A DNA stretch of 5,642 bases from an uncultured Sphingomonadaceae bacterium. Lineage in GTDB: Bacteria > Pseudomonadota > Alphaproteobacteria > Sphingomonadales > Sphingomonadaceae. The DNA lies in contig CALLWN010000039.1 of assembly GCA_938016505.1 (NCBI GenBank), forward strand, positions 1 to 5,642. Direction: 5' to 3'. Positions 1 to 5,642 of the stretch are shown piece by piece; positions within the stretch are counted from its first letter, which is position 1; every line of letters starts with the position of its first letter. The notes under the pieces were generated by a model. That model was given only the letters and a program-made list of their open reading frames with translations. It was not told the origin of the DNA and made no database searches. The translations under genes were made by a program, and so were the position numbers.

Positions 1-1
1 C

Positions 2-685
2 GAGATTCTTCCCGAAACCGCGGTAGCGCAGGACGCTGCCCCGGAGCGCGCCGAGCGGCGCGGCCGTGGCGGCCGTGGCCGCGGCGGTGAGCGTGGCGAC
101 CGCAGCGACCGGCGGCGCGGTCGCGAGCCGACGCTCGCCGATGATGGCGAGGAGCTCATCGAGAAGCTGGTCCACATCAACCGGGTGTCGAAGACGGTGA
201 AGGGCGGCAAGCGGTTCGGTTTTGCAGCCCTCGTCGTCGTCGGCGACGGCAAGGGCCGAGTCGGCTTCGGCCATGGCAAGGCCCGCGAGGTACCCGAGGC
301 CATCTCCAAGGCGACCGCTGCTGCCAAGAAGGCGATGGTGCGCGTGCCGCTGCGCGACGGCCGCACGCTTCACCATGACGGCTTCGGCCATTTCGGCGCC
401 GGCAAGGTCTATGTCCGGTCGGCTGCACAGGGCACGGGGATCATCGCTGGCGGCCCGATGCGCGCCGTGTTCGAATCGCTCGGCGTTGCCGATGTCGTCG
501 CCAAGTCGGTCGGCACCAACAACCCCTACAACATGATCCGCGCCACCTTTGCCGCACTTGGCGAGCAGGTGAGCCCAAAGTCGGTTGCCCAGCGCCGTGG
601 CCGCAAGGTCGCCGACCTGCTCGCGCGGCGCGGCGACATTGCACCGCGTGCGGCCGAAGCCGAAGCTGACGCGATCGTGGCCTGA
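2..685 (+). CDS. rpsE: 30S ribosomal protein S5 (5' partial)
   Basis: S5 is a small-subunit protein that binds 16S rRNA near the mRNA entry site and contributes to decoding accuracy. The frame is open from the left edge, with no ATG, GTG or TTG in frame before 185. The GTG at 185 encodes the conserved Val of the [11 protein letters not shown] segment, so it is internal and the true start lies outside the window. The visible part is 227 residues. Residues 19-41 are an Arg/Gly-rich tract, then [13 protein letters not shown] aligns with the start of the E. coli S5 core. The N-terminal S5 domain follows ([20 protein letters not shown], about residues 74-93). The C-terminal domain includes [19 protein letters not shown] and [10 protein letters not shown]. 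The tail after KVADLL is a few residues longer than in E. coli and Ala/Glu-rich. The stop overlaps the rpmD ribosome-binding site, which suggests coupled translation. The family call is certain; only the 5' end is missing. Confidence 0.97.
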   Translation, partial: EILPETAVAQDAAPERAERRGRGGRGRGGERGDRSDRRRGREPTLADDGEELIEKLVHINRVSKTVKGGKRFGFAALVVVGDGKGRVGFGHGKAREVPEAISKATAAAKKAMVRVPLRDGRTLHHDGFGHFGAGKVYVRSAAQGTGIIAGGPMRAVFESLGVADVVAKSVGTNNPYNMIRATFAALGEQVSPKSVAQRRGRKVADLLARRGDIAPRAAEAEADAIVA

Positions 686-696
686 GGAGACCGGAG

Positions 697-882
697 ATGG
701 CGGAAAAGACTCTGAAGGTCACGCAGATCGGCTCGCCGATCCGCCGCACCAAGGACCAGCGGGCCACCCTCATCGGGCTCGGCCTCAACAAGATGCATCG
801 CACCCGCGAACTCCCCGACACGCCGGAAGTGCGCGGCATGATCGCGCGCGTGCAGCACATGGTGCGGGTCGAAGACGCCTGA
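697..882 (+). CDS. rpmD: 50S ribosomal protein L30
   Basis: L30 is a small large-subunit protein, here 61 residues, close to the usual bacterial length of about 60. The hallmark sequence is visible: [19 protein letters not shown] at residues 7-25, then [21 protein letters not shown] and the end segment VQHMVRVED. The ATG start is well supported, because AGGAG at 685-689 sits 7 nt upstream and overlaps the rpsE TGA. It lies 11 nt after rpsE and 28 nt before rplO, the standard spc-operon position. L30 is absent from some bacterial lineages but is present and intact here. Confidence 0.97.
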   Translation: MAEKTLKVTQIGSPIRRTKDQRATLIGLGLNKMHRTRELPDTPEVRGMIARVQHMVRVEDA

Positions 883-910
883 GCCGGGCGCCACAGCAAG
901 GACTGGAACG

Positions 911-1396
911 ATGAAGCTCAACGAGATCAGCGACAACCCCGGAGCCCGCAAGGCGCGCACGCGCGTCGGCCGCGGCATCGGGTCGGGCCTCGGCAAGACC
1001 TCGGGGCGCGGCCAGAAGGGCCAGAAGAGCCGCTCGGGCGTTGCCATCAAGGGCTTCGAGGGCGGCCAGATGCCGCTCCACATGCGGCTGCCCAAGCGCG
1101 GCTTCAACCAGCCCAACCGCCTGACCTACGCGGTCGTGAACATCGGCACGCTCCAGGCCGCAGTCGATGCCGGGCGGATCGCGGCGGGTTCGTCGGTCGA
1201 TGCCGCGGCGCTCAGGGACGCCGGCATCCTCACCCATGCCCGCGATGGCGTCCGGCTGCTCGGGCGCGGGGCGTTGACGGCAAAACTCGATCTCGTGGTC
1301 GCAGGCGCCAGTGCGGCAGCGCGGGCCGCAGTCGAGAAGGCCGGCGGCACGGTCACCGAAACGCACGCCAAGCTGGTCCCGCCCGCTGGGGCCTGA
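911..1396 (+). CDS. rplO: 50S ribosomal protein L15
   Basis: L15 binds 23S rRNA and acts late in large-subunit assembly. The protein has 161 residues, slightly longer than the roughly 144 of E. coli. The N-terminal [20 protein letters not shown] and the Gly/Arg/Lys-rich extension [20 protein letters not shown] (residues 21-40) form the unstructured rRNA-penetrating arm. [17 protein letters not shown] follows, and the C-terminal globular part carries the typical [19 protein letters not shown] segment. The start is ATG with AAGGA at 898-902, 8 nt away. The C-terminus ends in a short Pro/Ala tail. The 81-nt gap downstream is much longer than the gaps before it. Confidence 0.97.
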   Translation: MKLNEISDNPGARKARTRVGRGIGSGLGKTSGRGQKGQKSRSGVAIKGFEGGQMPLHMRLPKRGFNQPNRLTYAVVNIGTLQAAVDAGRIAAGSSVDAAALRDAGILTHARDGVRLLGRGALTAKLDLVVAGASAAARAAVEKAGGTVTETHAKLVPPAGA

Positions 1397-1477
1397 GGCT
1401 TTTCACGCGCAGCCCGGCGGCCTACATCGCGTGATGCGCGTGGGCCGGATCAGCGGCGCACGGCAAGGATCGAGGGA
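1397..1477 (+). other. rplO-secY gap with 8-bp inverted repeat
   Basis: This 81-nt spacer contains a perfect inverted repeat, CACGCGCA at 1404-1411 and TGCGCGTG at 1435-1442, around a 23-nt loop. CGCGTG at 1428-1433 could pair instead with CACGCG at 1404-1409, so two mutually exclusive hairpins are possible. No T-run follows, so it does not look like an intrinsic terminator. It could be a leader or processing structure in the mRNA. In GC-rich DNA, 8-bp repeats can occur by chance. Confidence 0.4.
1400..1428 (+). promoter_or_regulatory. weak candidate promoter ahead of secY
   Basis: CCTACATC at 1421-1428 matches 7 of 8 positions of the Caulobacter-type housekeeping -10 motif GCTANAWC, quoted from memory. 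At a permitted 14-nt spacing upstream lies TTTTCAC (1400-1406), a poor match to the -35 motif TTGACGS. It would start transcription about 40 nt before secY. The weak -35 box and the overlap with the inverted repeat keep this speculative. Confidence 0.22.
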
Positions 1478-2832
<1,355 letters not shown>

Positions 2833-2836
<4 letters not shown>

Positions 2837-3513
2837 GCGAACGCAAGGCCAACGGGGCCGCAGGCCCGGTCGTCATCCTGCTCGGTCCGCCCGGCGCCGG
2901 CAAGGGCACCCAGGCCCAGAAGCTGATGGCCTCGCGCGGGATGGTCCAGCTTTCGACCGGTGACATGCTCCGCGCGGCAGTGAGGGCCGGAACGCCCGTG
3001 GGCCTCGAGGCCAAGGCCATCATGGAGCAGGGTGGGCTCGTGCCCGACTCCGTCGTCTCGGGCCTGATCGACGAGGCCCTCGCCGCGACGCCGCCCGAGA
3101 CCGGCATCATCTTCGATGGCTACCCGCGCACGCTCGCCCAGGCCGAGAGCCTCGACTCGCTGCTTGCCGCCCATGGTCGCCACCTCGACCGGGTGATCGA
3201 GCTTGCGGTCGACGAGGACGCGCTCGTCGACCGGATCACCGGCCGCTTCACCTGCGCCAACTGCGGCGAGGGGTATCATAATCGCTTCAAGCGCCCGAAG
3301 GTCGAGGGCGTGTGCGACCGCTGCGGCAGCACCGAGTTCAAGCGCCGGCCCGACGACAATGAGGCGACGGTCCGCACCCGGATGGCCGAGTACCGTGCCA
3401 AGACGGCGCCCATCCTGCCCGTCTACGAGGCGCGCGGGCTCGTCGCCCGGGTTGACGGCATGGCGCCAATGGAAGATGTTGAACGCGAGGTGCAGGCGCT
3501 GCTTCCAGCCTGA
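2833..3513 (+). CDS. adk: adenylate kinase with Cys4 zinc-type lid
   Basis: Adenylate kinase interconverts ATP + AMP and 2 ADP in the cytoplasm. The 226-residue protein has the Walker A loop GPPGAGKGT at 18-26, the AMP-site STGDMLR at 41-47 and FDGYPRT at 94-100. A long-form LID starts at about 135, then RRPDDN (171-176) and a conserved C-terminal helix. The LID carries two CxxC pairs, Cys141/Cys144 and Cys161/Cys164, the four-cysteine metal site known from Gram-positive and several alphaproteobacterial enzymes; E. coli has a hydrogen-bonded replacement there. The GTG start is the only usual one between the in-frame TGA at 2791 and the Walker loop. It overlaps the secY stop as GTGA and has AGGGGG at 2819-2824, so translation is probably coupled to secY. 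About 11 residues precede the first beta strand, more than the near-immediate start of E. coli Adk. Confidence 0.97.
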
Positions 3514-3517
3514 CCGA

Positions 3518-3543
3518 CGTGCGTGCGTGCACGGACCTTTTTT
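3518..3543 (+). terminator. possible weak terminator or attenuator after adk
   Basis: Just after the adk stop, CGTGC (3518-3522) can pair with GCACG (3529-3533) around a 6-nt loop. Four bases later comes a run of six T (3538-3543). The stem is only 5 bp and falls inside a GTGC triple tandem repeat (3519-3530), so termination would be partial at best. Its place between the end of adk and a -35 box fits a boundary between two transcription units, but the pairing may be incidental. Confidence 0.3.
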
Positions 3544-3544
3544 C

Positions 3545-3573
3545 TTGACAGGCGTTGCCGGGCTTTCTACCCG
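3545..3573 (+). promoter_or_regulatory. candidate promoter for rpsM-rpsK-rpoA
   Basis: A perfect TTGACA lies at 3545-3550, directly after a T-run in an otherwise GC-rich gap. With the extended alphaproteobacterial motif TTGACGS-N10-14-GCTANAWC (from memory), TTGACAG at 3545-3551 is followed at 14 nt by TCTACCCG (3566-3573), which keeps the CTA core but not the rest. Against TATAAT the -10 is poor. Initiation would be near 3579-3582, giving a leader of about 125-130 nt before rpsM. The longest gap in the cluster sits exactly here, as expected for a separately transcribed alpha unit. Confidence 0.6.
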
Positions 3574-3579
3574 CACCCG

Positions 3580-3707
3580 TTCCCAATCCAGTGTCCGGCA
3601 AACGCCTCGACCGGCGGGGCCGTGCGGTGTGGTTCCGGCGCGAGGGGCGGGTCGACGCAGTGAGATGAGGCGCCTCGCCCAGGGCCCTCGTGGAGCAGGA
3701 GCAGTTT
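3580..3707 (+). promoter_or_regulatory. GC-rich leader of rpsM, possible control region
   Basis: This non-coding stretch would be the 5' leader if the upstream promoter is used. It holds a perfect 10-bp palindrome GAGGCGCCTC (3667-3676) and an 8-bp one AGGGCCCT (3681-3688). CCTCG occurs at 3605-3609, 3673-3677 and 3686-3690, each able to pair with CGAGG at 3641-3645, so alternative folds are possible close to the rpsM ribosome-binding site. In E. coli, S4 represses this operon through a leader pseudoknot. I cannot show that the same occurs here; no sequence likeness to that leader is evident to me. Confidence 0.3.
3697..3701 (+). promoter_or_regulatory. ribosome-binding site that sets the rpsM start
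   Basis: AGGAG at 3697-3701 is followed by a 6-nt spacer and GTG at 3708, the best ribosome-binding geometry in the region. The alternative in-frame GTG at 3690 has no comparable element within reach, and the AGGAG itself would lie inside that longer reading. This favours 3708. Confidence 0.85.
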
Positions 3708-4076
3708 GTGGCACGGATCGCAGGGGTCAACATCCCCACCAACAAGCGCGTGGAGATCGCGCTGACTTACATTCACGGCATCGGTCGGACCAAGGCGAAG
3801 GAGATCACCGCCAGGCTCGAAATCCCCCCGGAGCGCCGGGTCCAGGATCTGACCGACGCCGAAGTGCTCGCCATCCGCGAGACGATCGACCGTGACTATC
3901 TCGTCGAGGGTGATCTTCGTCGGGAAGTCGCCATGAACATCAAGCGGCTGATGGATCTCGCGAGCTACCGCGGGCTGCGTCACCGCAAGGGGCTGCCAGT
4001 GCGCGGCCAGCGGACCCACACCAATGCCCGGACCCGCAAGGGCAAGGCCAAGCCGATCGCAGGGAAGAAGAAGTAA
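3708..4076 (+). CDS. rpsM: 30S ribosomal protein S13
   Basis: S13 sits in the head of the small subunit, contacts the P-site tRNA and forms bridges to the large subunit. Starting at GTG 3708 the protein begins [20 protein letters not shown], the standard S13 N-terminus, and is 122 residues long, the usual size. The longer reading from 3690 would add MEQEQF, which is foreign to the family. Visible marks are [13 protein letters not shown] (21-33, helix-hairpin-helix), [17 protein letters not shown], and the C-terminal signature [20 protein letters not shown] (87-106), then a Lys-rich tail ending AGKKK that reaches the tRNA. The stop overlaps the rpsK start by 1 nt (TAATG), so the two are almost certainly co-translated. 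It is the first gene of the alpha unit. Confidence 0.95.
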   Translation: MARIAGVNIPTNKRVEIALTYIHGIGRTKAKEITARLEIPPERRVQDLTDAEVLAIRETIDRDYLVEGDLRREVAMNIKRLMDLASYRGLRHRKGLPVRGQRTHTNARTRKGKAKPIAGKKK

Positions 4077-4465
4077 TGGCACGCGAACCCCAGCGCCTGA
4101 AGCGGCGCGAGCGGAAGAACATCACATCGGGCGTCGCCCATGTGAACGCCAGCTTCAACAACACCATGATCACCATCACCGATGCCCAGGGCAACACCAT
4201 TGCCTGGTCGTCGGCGGGGACAATGGGGTTCAAGGGCAGCCGAAAGTCGACCCCCTATGCCGCGCAGGTCGCGGCCGAGGATGCCGGCAAGAAGGCCGCC
4301 GAGCATGGCGTCCGCACCCTCGAGGTCGAAGTGAAGGGCCCGGGCTCGGGTCGCGAATCGGCCCTTCGCGCGCTCCAGGCCGTCGGCTTCCAGATCACGT
4401 CGATCCGCGACGTGACGGCAATCCCGCACAACGGCGTGCGCCCCCCGAAGCGGCGACGGGTCTGA
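4076..4465 (+). CDS. rpsK: 30S ribosomal protein S11
   Basis: S11 lies in the platform of the small subunit near the E site and the 16S rRNA 690 loop. The 129 residues match the family length. Signatures are [18 protein letters not shown] (23-40), [17 protein letters not shown] (51-67), [20 protein letters not shown] (85-104) and the end [18 protein letters not shown]. The Asn119-Gly120 pair falls where E. coli S11 is reported to form isoaspartate. ATG at 4076 overlaps the rpsM TAA, and AGGGAAG at 4061-4067, inside the rpsM tail, serves as ribosome-binding site. In E. coli rpsD follows; here it does not, and rpoA comes next after 93 nt. Confidence 0.98.
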   Translation: MAREPQRLKRRERKNITSGVAHVNASFNNTMITITDAQGNTIAWSSAGTMGFKGSRKSTPYAAQVAAEDAGKKAAEHGVRTLEVEVKGPGSGRESALRALQAVGFQITSIRDVTAIPHNGVRPPKRRRV

Positions 4466-4558
4466 CGAGGTCGCATCCGGGCGCGGCGCGCCCCGGCGGC
4501 CCCAGAAAACAGAAGAGGTTCGGCCCGGTTTCGGGTCGAAAGGAAAGGTGAAACGGGC
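4466..4558 (+). other. structured rpsK-rpoA gap
   Basis: This 93-nt spacer has two hairpins. The first, at 4477-4496, pairs CCGGG with CCCGG and CGC with GCG, leaving one bulged C and a 3-nt loop. The second, at 4521-4538, is a 7-bp stem (CGGCCCG/CGGGTCG, with one G-U pair) around the loop GTTT, and ends only a few bases before the purine-rich rpoA ribosome-binding region. Neither is followed by a T-run, so terminators are unlikely. They could stabilise or process the mRNA or tune rpoA translation. I see no reading frame for a small gene and no promoter motif. Confidence 0.5.
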
Positions 4559-5608
4559 GTGGTGGCAGCTTTCGCAAAGAACTGGCAGGAACTGAAGAAG
4601 CCTCTCGGGCTCGAGGTGCGCTCGGCAGGCGCTCCCAACCGCAAGGCCTTCGTGGCCGAACCGCTCGAACGCGGCTTCGGGCTCACGCTCGGCAACGCGC
4701 TCCGGCGCGTCCTCCTCTCGAGCCTGCAGGGCGCGGCCGTGACCGCAATCCGCATCGATGGTGCGCTTCATGAATTTTCCTCGCTCCCAGGGGTGCGCGA
4801 GGACGTGACCGACATCGTGCTCAACGTGAAGCAGATCGTGGTCAAGATGCAGGGCGACCAGCCCAAGCGGCTGTCGCTTTCTGCCACCGGCCCGGGCCCG
4901 GTGACAGCCGGCAGCATCGCGACCAGCGGCGACATCGAAATCGCCAACCCGCAGCTCGTCATCTGCACGCTCGACGAGGGCGCCACCTTCAACATGGAAC
5001 TGACGGTCCAGGCCGGCAAGGGCTATGTGCCCGCCTCGGCCAACCGGCCCGCCGACGCGCCAATCGGGCTCATCCCGGTCGATGCCATCTACTCGCCCGT
5101 GCGCCAGGTGGCCTACAAGGTCGAGAACACCCGGGTCGGTCAGGAACTGGATTACGACAAGCTGACGCTGACCGTCGAGACCGATGGCTCGGTCTCTCCC
5201 GATGACGCGGTCGGCTATGCCGCGCGCATCCTCCAGGACCAGCTCCAGCTGTTCGTCAACTTCGAGGAGCCGGTGGCGCGCCCGGCGCCCGTCGCGATGG
5301 TCCCCGGCATCCCCGCCGAAGAGCCGACCGACATCCTGATGAACCGCAACCTCCTGAAGAAGGTGGACGAGCTCGAACTGTCGGTCCGCTCGGCCAACTG
5401 CCTCAAGAATGACAACATCATCTACATCGGTGACCTCGTCCAGAAGTCCGAGCCGGAAATGCTCCGGACTCCGAACTTCGGCCGCAAGTCCCTGAACGAG
5501 ATCAAGGAAGTTCTGTCCGGCATGGGTCTGCACCTTGGCATGGACGTCGAAGACTGGCCGCCAGACAACATCGAAGATCTGGCCAAGAAGTTCGAAGACA
5601 ACTTCTAA
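4559..5608 (+). CDS. rpoA: DNA-directed RNA polymerase subunit alpha
   Basis: The alpha subunit dimerises to nucleate assembly of RNA polymerase and contacts UP elements and activators. From GTG 4559 it has 349 residues, slightly longer than E. coli (329). The N-terminal domain shows [20 protein letters not shown] (32-51), the dimerisation and assembly region, then [17 protein letters not shown] and [21 protein letters not shown] linker rich in Pro/Ala (about 246-267) leads to the C-terminal domain. In it, VRSANCLK carries Arg277, equivalent to the DNA-binding Arg265 of E. coli, followed by [20 protein letters not shown]. The tail [19 protein letters not shown] is acidic. Two GTG codons stand in tandem at 4559 and 4562; AAAGG at 4544-4548 favours the first (10-nt spacing), but the choice changes only one residue. 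rplQ is expected next. Confidence 0.97.
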   Translation: MVAAFAKNWQELKKPLGLEVRSAGAPNRKAFVAEPLERGFGLTLGNALRRVLLSSLQGAAVTAIRIDGALHEFSSLPGVREDVTDIVLNVKQIVVKMQGDQPKRLSLSATGPGPVTAGSIATSGDIEIANPQLVICTLDEGATFNMELTVQAGKGYVPASANRPADAPIGLIPVDAIYSPVRQVAYKVENTRVGQELDYDKLTLTVETDGSVSPDDAVGYAARILQDQLQLFVNFEEPVARPAPVAMVPGIPAEEPTDILMNRNLLKKVDELELSVRSANCLKNDNIIYIGDLVQKSEPEMLRTPNFGRKSLNEIKEVLSGMGLHLGMDVEDWPPDNIEDLAKKFEDNF

Positions 5609-5617
5609 AGCCACTTG

Positions 5618-5637
5618 GGTGGGCGGTTACGCCCACC
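5618..5637 (+). terminator. hairpin after rpoA, possible terminator or intergenic stem
   Basis: GGTGGGCG (5618-5625) pairs perfectly with CGCCCACC (5630-5637) around the tetraloop GTTA, an 8-bp GC-rich stem only 9 nt after the rpoA stop. The window ends 5 nt later and the visible bases (TGACG) are not T-rich, so a Rho-independent terminator cannot be confirmed. Because rplQ normally follows rpoA in one transcript, it may instead be a partial attenuator or an mRNA-stabilising stem. Confidence 0.5.
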
Positions 5638-5642
5638 TGACG

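Noticed and set aside
59..120. GGC/CGT-rich stretch as a DNA repeat or CRISPR-like element
   Set aside because: It is coding sequence for the Arg/Gly tract of S5. Units are irregular and there are no spacers.
185..187. GTG at 185 as the rpsE start
   Set aside because: The upstream frame is open to the window edge and encodes [11 protein letters not shown], which is conserved in S5. The GTG codes for the Val of NRVSKT, so starting there would remove part of the core.
526..1366. Several overlapping minus-strand and alternate plus-strand frames across rpsE-rplO
   Set aside because: They are Arg/Pro/Ala-rich translations of the wrong frame of ribosomal-protein genes, with no start-site or domain support.
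3651..3656. GTCGAC palindrome and other short GC palindromes as operator sites
   Set aside because: Six-base palindromes are frequent in GC-rich DNA and nothing links this one to a known regulator.
3980..5614. 544-codon open frame on the minus strand across rpsK and rpoA
   Set aside because: It spans two conserved genes and their non-coding gap, has no family resemblance, and arises because stop codons are rare in this frame at high GC.

Overview
This window is a conserved block of the spc and alpha ribosomal-protein operons. Eight genes lie on the + strand in the order rpsE (5' end cut off by the window), rpmD, rplO, secY, adk, rpsM, rpsK, rpoA. High GC, GTG starts, a zinc-type adenylate kinase lid, adk directly behind secY, and no rpmJ after secY or rpsD before rpoA all point to an alphaproteobacterium. 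The S5, S11, S13 and RpoA proteins read like those of Sphingomonadales, but the order-level placement comes from remembered family resemblance, not from a search.

Layout. 2-1396: ribosomal proteins S5, L30 and L15, closely packed. 1397-1477: an 81-nt gap with an 8-bp inverted repeat and a weak promoter-like motif. 1478-3513: secY and adk, overlapping by 4 nt (GTGA). 3514-3707: the longest gap, 194 nt, with a short hairpin plus a T-run, a perfect TTGACA -35 box and a GC-rich leader. 3708-5608: rpsM and rpsK (overlapping as TAATG), a 93-nt structured gap, then rpoA. 5609-5642: a strong hairpin, probably ahead of rplQ, which usually comes next but lies outside the window.

The genes form a growth-rate-linked expression unit. 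It supplies three small-subunit and two large-subunit proteins, the SecYEG channel core, the enzyme that balances adenine nucleotides, and the RNA polymerase alpha subunit. The gap before rpsM probably separates an upstream spc unit from a downstream alpha unit with its own promoter.

I found no previously undescribed system. The window holds no mobile element, CRISPR array, tRNA or rRNA, and the long open frames on the minus strand are mirror-frame artefacts of GC-rich coding. The points worth a second look are the RG-rich N-terminal extension of S5, the structured gaps without rpmJ or rpsD, the internal promoter candidates, and the start sites of rpsM and rpoA.
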